Below, piece by piece: positions 1 through 8,156 of a stretch of 21,258 nt of DNA. A model generated the notes under the pieces. The model saw only the letters and a list, made by a program, of their open reading frames with translations. It searched no databases and was not told the DNA's origin. Source of the stretch: Apostichopus parvimensis (lineage: Eukaryota > Echinodermata > Holothuroidea > Aspidochirotida > Stichopodidae); assembly GCA_000934455.1 (NCBI GenBank), contig KN888210.1, positions 1-21,258 on the forward strand. The letters are read 5' to 3'. The translations under genes and the position numbers were made by a program. How positions within the stretch are numbered: the stretch's first letter is position 1; the number at the start of each line of letters is the position of its first letter.

Positions 1-1054
1 TAATCATTTGAATTCCCATAGACTTTGAAATACATTGTTCATTCTGGTACTGTAACTGGGTCTCTTCAATGTACTAAAGGTTAATAGTACTGTAAGTTGG
101 GAAAATTTCAGCTCACTGAGTGCGCACCTTCATTTGGCCACGTAGATTTATCTGCACGCACTGTCGCATGTTCGTTCTTTGATGTGACAGCATGTTAGCT
201 ACGCATAGTGTAACGGTAGACCAGGTATATGCTAAGCATTGCGTTATCTCTACCATGACACGGTTTGACCATAGTATCAATATAACACTGTATGACATAC
301 TTGCCAGCTCGAGGGACCGACGCTTACTTTTGCTCTAGGAAGTAAGTTCTTCATTTCCTCTAAATGTTTCAGAGACTCTTATCTTGTAAACAGTGAACAC
401 TGCCTAGGTAGCATAACCATCTGATTAATGATCGGTCTTTAATGGTCAGCTGGACTGACAGCAAAATAGCATGCTATCAGCTGGAAGAGTATCCGTGGTT
501 ATGTAATCGACCTGCAATGGTTGTAAGTTGACCTCAGGCTGAAATCAGACTATTTAGATCAACTTAACCCATGGGAAATGCCATTTCCTGCAACGTGGAA
601 GGCATTTTGGGCAAAAAGTTTCTTGTACATCATGGCGCTCCATTAAATGTAATAATGCTCCCTTTGTGAGAAGTGCCCCTTTCAAAATTCTGCTCGGACC
701 CCCCTTTCAAGCTTCTGGCTACGTTCCTGGCCTTGACATTCATGACTGGATATTATCATTGTATTTTCATAGGAATTTAAGTAGAGGATCTTAATGTCAA
801 ACTACGTATCAAGATCAAAGAATGTTAAGACTGGATCTGAGCTGCATCTCAGCTGGAGCTCATGGCCTGCAGTCTCACCCAATTGAGCTATACGTAATAA
901 CGATAGCAGTTAGGGATAAAAGTCTGGAAAGGGTATAGATTGTAATTGAGTACCCTACCCAGTACCTGTTCTATATAATCAAATATTAATGTTGAAAATT
1001 TGTGCATGTGCTGAGTCGTGGTTAAAATAACAGGCTTATGTTTAGATTTCTTAC
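1..1054 (-). other. Part of intron 1 of the ULK-family kinase gene
   Basis: This stretch follows the donor site of the ULK exon on the minus strand (GT at 1054-1053, reading GTAAGAAATC) and reaches the left edge. I looked on the minus strand for the next kinase exon, which would encode the VAIK-like strand with the ATP-anchoring lysine and the start of helix C, and saw none. The intron therefore probably exceeds 1 kb. It contains a tRNA-like relic at 826-897 and no other recognisable element. Confidence 0.7.
826..897 (-). repeat. tRNA-derived relic (SINE head or tRNA pseudogene)
   Basis: Read on the minus strand, 890-873 is TAGCTCAATTGGGTGAGA, a good RNA polymerase III box A with a GCTC/GAGA D-stem. 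About 47 nt further on, 843-833 reads AGCTCAGATCC, which matches 7 of 11 positions of the box B consensus GGTTCGAATCC. Box A to box B spacing is close to that of a true tRNA (about 44 nt). The acceptor stem does not pair and the T stem is poor, so a functional tRNA is unlikely. A decayed tRNA-derived SINE or a tRNA pseudogene fits best. Confidence 0.4.
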
Positions 1055-1156
1055 CTTTTTATTACGGCCTTTGAAGACAACTGCAAATGCCCCATGACCA
1101 ATGAAATCTGAGGTATGGTACTCATAATCATCCACAGATTCCATCTTCTCCATCAT
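1055..1156 (-). CDS. ULK1/2: ULK1/ULK2 (Atg1)-family autophagy kinase, first coding exon
   Basis: The exon encodes 34 codons, beginning MMEKMESVDDYEYHTSDF and continuing into IGHGAFAVVFKGR, the glycine-rich ATP loop (GxGxxxxV) of the ULK1/ULK2 kinases. That 13-residue block is essentially invariant in ULK1/2 and differs from the loops of ULK3 and STK36, so family assignment is firm. ULK is the serine/threonine kinase that starts autophagosome formation with ATG13 and FIP200. The exon ends in phase 0 after Asn-Lys-Lys at AAG|GTAAGAAA, a consensus donor. Three in-frame ATGs occur at 1156, 1153 and 1144. The second and third have A at -3 and G at +4. Starting at 1144 (MESVDDYEY) gives the same spacing to the loop as vertebrate ULK2 (ME-V-D-FEY), so 1144 may be the conserved start. 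An in-frame TGA at 1186-1184 bounds the reading frame upstream. The remaining kinase exons lie beyond the left edge. Invertebrates generally have a single ULK1/2 gene, so ULK1 versus ULK2 is not meaningful here. Confidence 0.93.
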
Positions 1157-1164
1157 CGGCGCAT
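1153..1164 (-). promoter_or_regulatory. Minimal uORF overlapping the ULK start codon
   Basis: On the minus strand ATG CGC CGA TGA (Met-Arg-Arg-stop) begins at 1164, and its stop codon overlaps the first in-frame ULK ATG (1156-1154). Terminating ribosomes would release directly at the ULK start cluster. This arrangement could lower or gate ULK translation through reinitiation or leaky scanning. It applies only if transcription begins upstream of 1164, which is not shown. The uORF ATG has G at -3 and C at +4, a moderate context. Confidence 0.45.
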
Positions 1165-1560
1165 GGCTCCCAACGTTAAGCTCTCAGCTCACTTCTCTCT
1201 GGCATCCAGCTCAAGTTTTGACATTCACATAAATTGTATGGGGAATGGCTTTTCAAGATGACCTTCTTAATAAACAAAAGAAACTGTGCAATCTGTTGCA
1301 CCAACTCGAATTCTAAGCTCTTAAGATAGTAACAGATGGACTATAGGCTAAACTTGCGATACGATTGATGGCCTAACAAAGCACCATTAACAAAGTATTG
1401 AACCTGCAGACTACAGTAAGTTAGGCTAGTGCTACTGTACTGTATAGACCTAACTCACAGTATTGTTATGATACACAGCTACGAAATCAGTGCAATCATT
1501 TCGTCATTTTTTTCTAAGAATTGTAAGAGAGTATGTTCATGAAAATACGACCAGTGCTTG
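1157..1560. other. ULK upstream region / 5' UTR, start site not resolved
   Basis: This stretch lies immediately upstream of the ULK coding exon. It must hold the 5' UTR or a 5'-UTR intron and probably the minus-strand transcription start. No TATA box in minus orientation was found. On the minus strand, a pyrimidine-rich TTTCTTTTGTTTATTAAG ends near 1268 and could act as a weak acceptor. Nothing else is recognisable. Confidence 0.4.
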
Positions 1561-1771
1561 TTACGATGACTATAGAAACCCTCAGAATTTCGTCTTAATT
1601 GCCGTGGAATGAATCTGTGTCACTGGTATAAAAGTAGGTCCGTTCTTCGTCGATATATCGCAATTTGCCGGCAAAATGGGAGTAGTAAACAAAGCTTTCG
1701 ATGTTATACAGTTATATTCGGCGCAGTTTGTTTCGCAACACGTACAGACGGACTGTAAAGCGTACAGCTGA
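1561..1771. promoter_or_regulatory. CpG-dense patch, candidate bidirectional promoter
   Basis: By hand count this 211-bp patch holds 15 CpGs, whereas the next 220 bp hold about 5. In invertebrate genomes with gene-body methylation, CpG retention often marks promoters. The patch sits about 400 bp upstream of the minus-strand ULK exon and contains a plus-strand TATA box, so it could drive ULK leftward and the AKAP1-like gene rightward. The divergent layout and CpG density are seen; promoter function is inferred. Confidence 0.4.
1627..1634 (+). promoter_or_regulatory. TATA box candidate (plus strand)
   Basis: TATAAAAG sits in GGTATAAAAGTAGG, a near-ideal metazoan TATA box inside the CpG-dense patch. 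It predicts a plus-strand start near 1657. It is followed by ATG 1676 in an excellent context (CAAAATGGG) and by a consensus donor at 1779. An isolated TATA match can occur by chance, but its place in a CpG cluster with a donor downstream raises its weight. Confidence 0.35.
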
Positions 1772-1778
1772 CTATCTA
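1657..1778 (+). other. Candidate 5'-UTR exon of the AKAP1-like gene
   Basis: The left boundary is taken as about 30 nt after the TATA box. The right boundary is the donor ATCTA|GTAAGAGG (GT at 1779-1780). The segment holds a 31-codon ORF at 1676-1771 starting MGVVNKAFDV, which ends before the donor. If the model is right this is an uORF in the 5' UTR, and the exon joins the acceptor at 5610. The alternative is that the ORF is a small protein or chance. No transcript evidence exists here. Confidence 0.25.
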
Positions 1779-2169
1779 GTAAGAGGTTGTTCCATTTATA
1801 ATGTAGGGTAGCTGTTTGTAGATACTAAGCAAAACAGACATGAACAGAACGTAAGCAACCAAAACAGAGGAAGGATGGCAGAGGAATATTTACTTTGCTT
1901 CCAAGGATTAATTTATCCATGCATACCACGCATGCAATCTGTCCCTAAATCCACGGTGATATTAAAGGTTAATGGACATTCCTTGACAAACGTTCATTTA
2001 TCCTCTTCCGGATGAAAATGCACTCAATCTTAAAGGTAAAAAGTTTCATTGGTTCATGTTAAACTGCGATATCATGTAGAGTTTGTAGAATGTTATTGTT
2101 ATCGAAAGTTTCGAAATATATGTGTTGGCCAAGCTGTTTCTTCTTCTTCGTCTTCATTCTATTTAAATT

Positions 2170-2462
2170 ATTTTTTAGAAATAAAGACGACTTGTTGACG
2201 AATCTGTTTCTTGAGCAATATATTTTATCCAGCTGGAATTTTTCGAGAAATGTCTTTTGACGAATTTGTGTTTTCATGTTGGCGCACTTGGTTTTTTTTT
2301 CTTTTCTTGAGGAATGGGGGAGAAGATTTTCTTCTTGAGAAATATACTTTTTTAAATAAGGCCTTTTGAAAAAAAAATGTTTTTGGAAATTGCTGTTTGA
2401 GTGCGTGTGTTCGAGAAAAAATATTTAGGAGGGGCTATTTTATTGGTCGAGAATCATGTTTT
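2170..2462. repeat. Degenerate ~31-bp AT-rich tandem array
   Basis: Variants of a TTCTTGAGAAATATATTTT-like core recur near 2208, 2240, 2303, 2333, 2364, 2410 and 2446. Most spacings are about 30-32 bp or twice that. A second element, TTGACGAAT, recurs 62 bp apart (2195 and 2257). The period is not a multiple of three and copies are diverged, so this looks like an old non-coding satellite rather than a coding repeat. An open minus-strand frame across part of it (2059-2277) is rich in Lys and Asn and unlikely to be real. Confidence 0.4.
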
Positions 2463-2915
2463 GCCCAAATCAGTACAATCCTCAAAAACCCAAAGTAAAT
2501 GTCAAGTTTGATGACACTAATAGGCTTTCGAAGGCCTCTTGTGTAATGTCTAATAGTTTGGTACCTCAGGAATGTTGAAATAGTTAAACCCCATCACACG
2601 ACTAAACCGTATCAAAACACGTCGACAAAAATTAAACGTTCAAGAGATGCAGCAGCATCCCATTGAAACAGATACAACTATTATTTTTGCTACAATCCCA
2701 TTTTTCTGCCACTCTATAAAAGCAATTCCACCTTCCAAATTTGTCAAGTTTGAGGGAAACAATATCTATTCAGTTGTTCTTGAATTTAATTTAACCCCTT
2801 GGGCAATCCGACCCGCTTCTGCCTCCCTCACTTTCCCTTGTCTGAATCCGGGTTTCTAGCCTCTCACGGAGAGTAGATACAGGTACGGTTGAGGCCTCTC
2901 ACACTTCTAATGACA

Positions 2916-2928
2916 CCCCCCCCCCCCC
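2916..2928. repeat. C13 homopolymer
   Basis: An uninterrupted run of 13 C residues in otherwise AT-rich DNA. Length is likely polymorphic, and the exact count may be affected by sequencing or assembly error. Confidence 0.9.
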
Positions 2929-3500
2929 TCTTTATTTAGCTGAATGCTCTTAGTTACAAATTCAGGTCATATATGTACATGTGAATTTTGGCAAAAACAA
3001 GCATTCAGTAAATATGCTCATCTCTAAAAATTTACCTAATTCTTGCTTTATTCGATTAGTAGGACTTATAAAGTTTTAGTTACATAAATGAAACGCATGC
3101 TTTTAGGTTTATAAACATATTTGTTCTTTTAGCATTTTCTGTTAGCGCGCCATCTTTTTTATCGCTACTGTTACGTTATTGAGACATGTTTGTAGCAATT
3201 AGATTAGTAGCGTCGCCCTTACTTAGATGTTTAATTCTGAAAAAAATGCTCTACTTTCATATCGTTGTAAATCAAAACTACTAAAAGTAACATGGCTTGT
3301 ACATGGTATTTCTACTGACGAAAAGAATGGGCAAAGGGAGAGAACGTTTATGGTCATTATTACGGCATTCCTAGCGGACAACAACTGAAGCTACTAACTG
3401 TGTCCGTTTGGCTGCATTGTAATCAACAAACATTTACAAACCCTCCGGAAAAAATGAACGAGTCCAACATGTTATGGATGAAGGGTCAAATGAGATTCCA

Positions 3501-3508
3501 TGACGTCA
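3501..3508. promoter_or_regulatory. Palindromic cAMP response element
   Basis: TGACGTCA is the full CREB/ATF consensus palindrome. A donor-like CAAAG|GTATGG follows about 50 bp downstream (GT at 3556). If the downstream gene encodes a PKA anchor, a CRE nearby would be suggestive. A single 8-mer can occur by chance, and binding is not shown. Confidence 0.3.
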
Positions 3509-3994
3509 TTTGTTGATACTTCACGAACGTACTTGGGTTCTCTATCCGAAGCAAAGGTATGGTTTTATCAAGAAATCGACTCTCATAACTGACCGAGATT
3601 TGATTAACTCTTTAACATCCCAATCTAGTACTTCCATACTTCCATCGTATTTACTATTATGCTCCCATAGCGCATTACAAGATCACTTTGTATTGTCATT
3701 TCCCGAAGACCCAGTCCAGACGAAACTGATTGTTTACTTGAACAGCTGAACGACAAAATATGTTCACCGGAATGCCAATAAATTTGTTCAGACACACATA
3801 ACTATTTTCTCACAATGAGCTAGGCTAATCTTTACCAACAGTGCAGCAGTATATGTTCAGAATAATTTACTACATAAGTGCAATATTACTTATTATTAAG
3901 CAATTTATTGCAAATGGATGTTGCAACTGCGATCACTAGTTGAATTTTTCCTTGATTTGGGTTCAAAGGTCAAAATACAATATCGAACAGGCCT

Positions 3995-4006
3995 GGCGCA
4001 TGCGTA
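3995..4006. promoter_or_regulatory. NRF-1-like site
   Basis: GGCGCATGCGTA matches 10 of 12 positions of the NRF-1 consensus YGCGCAYGCGCR (NRF-1 is the homologue of sea urchin P3A2). NRF-1 controls many nuclear genes for mitochondrial proteins, fitting a mitochondrial anchor gene. A donor-like TATG|GTAAGA lies about 190 bp downstream (4199), so an alternative first exon of about 4030-4198 is possible. Confidence 0.3.
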
Positions 4007-4812
4007 CAATGAAAACCAATACGTTTTACGCATTGGTTACATATCACTATGTTGTAAAGTTAGTTCAGTTGTACGTACAAATTTCTATAGTCGGTCCGAT
4101 CCTACATATGTTTTCAATTGACCACGTGGTTGTGTTGGTAAAGAGCAGAAATACAATTGAACGTATCAAGTGCAACGTTCTCCTGTGTATCTCGTATGGT
4201 AAGATTTTCTCCTCTTTCACCTAGTTATGAAGAAAGATTTTCTTTTGCGTTTCCATCCACTGAGTGATTACAATTTAATAAAGCTGAAAACTAGCGTCAA
4301 GCTCCACAGTCTGAGGTCGATAACTACAAACATTTTAGTGATCCTAACTTATAACTACTAACGACGTTAGGCCTAAAATTATTGTGATATTTAGGCTAAC
4401 TTAGCCTAGTAAACACGGTAACTATATCAGGCCATGGCCTGGTAATAATTGTTCAATAAGATAAATGTTACCTCTGTGCTGATCATTGACTATATTTAAC
4501 AGTATTGAAGAAAAAAATCGCAGCATAAAAATTAGGTTCAGCCTTAGGACTAACATGAAATTAAAAGAACACAACTTATTTAAGCATAATATAATTGTAT
4601 ACTTGTGTTGTTGTGTAGCATTAAACCTACTGTAGGCTACAGTGTACTTTGTAAGTTCTCAGTGCATGTTTAATTCTGGTTAGGCGGCTGTAGTTGCTTT
4701 GCACATATTGTTTATATTAGTTGCCTAAGTTAGACTCACAGATTTCCAGTTGATTCTCTTTAACCTGGCCAAGATATCACATAGGCCTAAGACCTAACAA
4801 TAAAGACCTAGC

Positions 4813-4860
4813 CTAGTCAGACTCTTTCTGGCTAGTCAGACTATACTGCCTGGCTAGTCC
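4813..4860. repeat. Short imperfect tandem repeat (~20 bp unit, 2.4 copies)
   Basis: CTAGTCAGACT starts at 4813 and again at 4832, and CTAGTCC starts at 4854. Each full unit ends in CTGG, with a variable middle of 4-7 bases. Such micro-duplications are common in intronic DNA, and no function is indicated. Confidence 0.7.
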
Positions 4861-5610
4861 TAGTATTATTAATTGATAGAATGGTTATAACATTTCAGAC
4901 AAAAGTTAACAACAGGCCCCACATTTGGATCCATACTCTTGGATGGTGATCTATATTTATGTTTAAATAAAAAGTATGCTTAAGCCTAGGTACAGTCTAC
5001 AGAGTGGTTGCTATGTAACATTTCTGTACAGCTTACCAATGGACATTAAATATTGCATACATGTGATAAAATACAAATAGATCATTCATTGTTTATGGTC
5101 AGTTGCAAATATGTAAAAATAGCCTATTAAATGCAAAGTTATTAATTTAATATCATTAGACATAACTAAGTGGTTGTAGAAATTTGTCTTATTAGCCAAT
5201 TCCATAACATACCCTTTGTGAGGAAAAGCTGATGAACTGCAACCATGTAAGCAAACGTTCCATTTCTGATGGCTGTGATGTGGAAGCCTTACAAAAAAAG
5301 TTACAATGGTTAGGCAGATAACAGAGATATGTTTACCAAACAGAACTTTGAAAAGAATAACTTTGGCATACAACAACTTTACAATGCATTAGTTTGTGTT
5401 TCATAGTGTTTAATTGTGTTTTCTTATCTTTTGTTTTCCAGATCCTTTGTATGGATGTCTATGCATCTAATGCATTGTTCAATGTTATTTTCAGGTCAGA
5501 AAGCAATAAGCAACAGGTTGTATGTCCAAGAAGTCTTTTCAAAAACTTGTTTCCTAAATTTAGATTCAGAGACTTCAAACTCTGACCCTGATTCTCAATT
5601 TTTCTGACAG

Positions 5611-5765
5611 CGGGTCTTTTGATTTGTGATCTGATTATCTCTGTGTGGAGTCTTGTGAAGCATTTGAAGTCACTTCTCAGCCAGAAAAGGTGTTACGTAG
5701 TCCCATCACTTTAGCCAAGAAAAGAGGGACCTCTTTCCTTTGAATCTGAAGTTGTTGTGCTTGTT
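5611..5765 (+). other. 5' UTR part of exon 2 of the AKAP1-like gene
   Basis: CTCAATTTTTCTGACAG ending at 5610 is a strong 3' splice site with a pyrimidine tract. From 5611 to the coding start there is no ATG at all, as expected for a 5' UTR. Alternative acceptors at 5441 (ATCTTTTGTTTTCCAG) and 5494 (TTATTTTCAG) are also good but would bring in several upstream ATGs. In-frame TAG at 5712-5714 shows the coding frame does not extend upstream. Confidence 0.5.
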
Positions 5766-6538
5766 ATGGCTCAGCTTCGGTATTCAAAGGCTATAGCTTG
5801 TGGGACGGCTATCACAGTGGGATTAGTTGGAGCGTACCTTTATAAAAAGAGAAGCAATCGAAGAATCTTGCGTAAGAGCTTGGGGGAGGAGCCCTGTAAG
5901 CTACGGGAATTTGAGAAAGAAAGCAAACAGGATTTGAAGAGTAGTTGTGACGCAGAGGAAGATAGACTATCTCCGCATCACCAATGTAGAGAGACTTGTA
6001 CGGCTGGATGTGAGTGTGGAAATATGGAGCCCGATGGTGAGGACACCCCTGTGGTGACAGTCAACACAGAAAGCAATGAGAGTTCTTCAGTGGAGAAACC
6101 TGTTGCCGAAAAGGATTGTGACAAGATAAACGAGAACCTAGATATGGATAGGGCTGAGTTAATAAGACTAGCTGCGGAGGGCTTAGAGGAGATGGTAATA
6201 GCCTCAGAGCAGGCAGCGCTAGAGACTAGTAAACCTGTGGTAGAAGAAACTATCGTATCACAATCTGTCACTGAAACCAGGTCGGCAGCACCATCTTCGG
6301 AGACGGAGGGTGACACTCAAGCAGATGAAGTATTCACAAATGTTGTAACAGACTCTTCAATACCTGCAAGTTTGTCTGAGCCAGTGGAACACCTGGATTG
6401 GGCCTCTGCTGTTGCAGAAGCAGAGAAGACCGATAAAGTGGCAGCTGAAACCGCAGCCAATTCTAACAGCACCGATGCGAGCAAAGCTAACACTAATGTC
6501 AATACCAACAGTAATACCAGCAACGGCCAACTAGAGAG
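5766..6538 (+). CDS. First coding exon of an AKAP1-like mitochondrial membrane anchor protein (5' part)
   Basis: The ATG at 5766 has G at -3 and G at +4, and a stop lies in frame upstream. The exon encodes 257 residues plus two bases (phase 2) and ends at GAGAG|GTAAGG, a consensus donor. Residues 9-26 (AIACGTAITVGLVGAYLY) form one membrane segment, followed by KKRSNRR. This short anchor plus basic flank is typical of outer-mitochondrial-membrane signal anchors (also TOM20, TDRKH, AKAP1). Residues 71-85 hold an odd HHQCRETCTAGCECG cysteine cluster. Residues 127-152 form an amphipathic helix around LAAEGLEEMVIASEQAA, resembling the RII-binding helices of AKAP1 and AKAP10, except that Gly139 and Met143 fall outside the strict motif. 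The rest is acidic, Ser/Thr/Glu-rich and disordered, ending in an Asn/Thr-rich stretch with a short HLDWASAVAEAEK segment at 209-221. AKAP1 has a similar large N-terminal exon, with KH and Tudor domains encoded later; those were not found here. Reality of the coding exon is near certain. The AKAP1 identity is tentative; other tail-free outer-membrane anchors are possible. Confidence 0.85.
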
Positions 6539-7080
6539 GTAAGGTGTCAACCCCCCCCCCTCCCCAACCACCTTCCTTCACTACCACACAATCAAATGAA
6601 AGAAAGTTAATAGCAAGTATAAATGTCAGCATCTTCACCTTTTACTGGCAAGGACGTTTGCCAGTCAACTACAGGGAGGGATGGAAACCTTTTTAATGGA
6701 CCCAAAAAATGATGTTGTTTGGGGATTTCCGTGTTACTGATTCTTAGAAAGTGTACAATAGTGTGCTTGCAGTGTGACGTCTGGTATGCATACATTAATG
6801 AGCATAGATTGCTGGCATTTTAATGGACTGTCTACTTTTAAAAATTTCTACAGAAAAACAGTAGAGTACCATCAGCAAATTTATACTTTTCATATTTCTG
6901 AAAACACCAGTACTGTTCAGATTAATGTCAGAATGTTGTAACATAAAGGTATTATACATATATATATCATGTCAATTCCTGTGTGGATTGTGTCACATTG
7001 CACTAACAGCACTGAGCATTAGTCATAACACTTGGCAGTGCAGTTAAATCAATTGCTGCCTGCACTCATAACTCACCGCA

Positions 7081-7100
7081 TCCTCCTCCTCCTCCTCCTC
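7081..7100. repeat. (TCC)n microsatellite
   Basis: A perfect run of six TCC units plus TC, in intronic sequence. Length is probably variable between individuals. Confidence 0.95.
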
Positions 7101-7762
7101 TTGAAGAACTTACATTCTGTTCTTGTGTACATGAGGTTATCCATCACATGGTAGCATACCAGAGAGCTGCTGGTAAGTCCATGTTTTGCCAGAGCTAATT
7201 TAGTAAGTTCAACACAAGAGTCACAGCCTCGCAGGTGATATTATATAAGAATGCTCTTCTTCTAAACAATGGAGTCTGTACAGTAATTATTAGTTAACTA
7301 CATAGTTTTTACCTGAAAATAGTGATCTAAATGTAAATTACCTAAAAAGCAACTTTATGAGTGACTTTTCCTATAGTATGCATTATAACCATCTCATAAC
7401 AATGTTTTTAGCTCGACTTATCAAGCAAGATTGTTAAAAAAACAGTTGGAAATCTTTTGACAAAATGAACCGAAAGGACACAGTCAATGATGTGGTAAAG
7501 TTGGTACAGTATTTAAAATTGCTGGAAAGTGCGAATTGAATGTAATCAAGTTAACAGCTTTATCAAGTCTCTTAAAATACTGTACTTTGTTTGTGCATAA
7601 ATTGTGACTGGATCAAACTTAAACAGTTACTGTTAATTAGGACTTAAAAAATGCTACAGCCTCAACTTTCATTTTACTTCAAACCACTAGAGCAATCTCT
7701 TCCAAAAACCTGGACAAAAAAATTATAGCTCAAAAAGAGAGGTCAAAACTACATAAGGATCA

Positions 7763-7770
7763 ATCTATAC
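7763..7770. repeat. Left 8-bp target-site duplication of the hAT MITE
   Basis: ATCTATAC directly abuts the left terminus and is repeated exactly at 8149-8156 beside the right terminus. The pre-insertion sequence can be read as a single ATCTATAC. Confidence 0.95.
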
Positions 7771-8148
7771 CAGGGGTGGGCAACCTACGGCCTGTGGGCC
7801 ACATTGCGTCCTGCCCAGTGATATTTTTGCGACCTGTGAGATGTCTCAAGAAAAAGAAAAAAAATCAATCTATTTTTTACATCATCACAAAAACGAGCTA
7901 GCTGCTTAGAATTTATCTGCACTAATGATGCTGTCAGGTAGGTCTATTATCACCATTAATTATCAACTGTACTGTATTGACATTAGGTTTTTGTGAATAC
8001 AGATTAGTACACACACCTATTGCTTGAAAGTCCTCGGAGTCAAAGGTTTGAACTTTGAAATCAACAGCAGGTCGTTGGTTAGGTGCGGCCCTGTCAATCT
8101 TTCACTCCTAAAATCTGGCCCATTCATTCAAAAGGTTGCCCACCCCTG
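7771..8148. mobile_element. Non-autonomous hAT-superfamily MITE
   Basis: The element starts with CAGGGGTGGGCAACCT and ends with its exact reverse complement, giving a 16-bp perfect terminal inverted repeat. Weaker inverted similarity continues inward around GGGCCAcATT/GGGCCAgATT. It is flanked by identical 8-bp duplications, ATCTATAC at 7763-7770 and again at 8149-8156. The CAGGGGTGGGCAA terminus and 8-bp target duplication are diagnostic of hAT (Charlie-like) elements. At 378 bp with no transposase frame it is a MITE, mobilised in trans by an autonomous relative. The perfect target duplication suggests a fairly recent insertion. It lies in the intron or downstream region of the AKAP1-like gene. 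Confidence 0.95.
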
Positions 8149-8156
8149 ATCTATAC
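8149..8156. repeat. Right 8-bp target-site duplication of the hAT MITE
   Basis: Exact copy of the left duplication ATCTATAC, directly after the terminal CACCCCTG. Confidence 0.95.

Larger units (their letters stand above)
1779..5610 (+). other. Non-coding stretch: probable 5'-UTR intron or intergenic DNA
   Basis: No convincing coding sequence occurs on either strand; the open frames are short and biased in composition. It contains a degenerate ~31-bp array (2170-2462), a C13 tract, a CRE and an NRF-1-like site at 3.5-4.0 kb, and a short tandem repeat near 4.8 kb. Consensus-like donors occur at 3556 (CAAAG|GTATGG) and 4199 (TATG|GTAAGA), either of which could end an alternative first exon. 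Acceptor-like sites at 5441 and 5494 precede the preferred one at 5610. Region 4330-4830 is rich in the 'taggcct/tagcct' type of short motif. Confidence 0.5.
6539..7770 (+). other. Start of the intron after the AKAP1-like exon
   Basis: It begins with GTAAGGTGTC followed by C10 (6551-6560). No continuation exon was recognised on the plus strand in phase 2. Apart from a TCC microsatellite the sequence is AT-rich and featureless. Confidence 0.65.

Noticed and set aside
601..720. CCCCTTTCAA repeated at about 676 and 702
   Set aside because: Only two short imperfect copies in a C/T-rich patch; no larger unit could be defined.
5394..5607. Two overlapping plus-strand open frames just before the AKAP1-like exon
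   Set aside because: They run through pyrimidine-rich acceptor regions, have no recognised motif and are better explained as intron ends or alternative 5' UTR.
5978..6571. Minus-strand open frames (5978-6316 and 6317-6571) opposite the AKAP1-like exon
   Set aside because: They are antisense shadows of a low-complexity coding exon; the plus frame has a good start, a membrane segment and a consensus donor.
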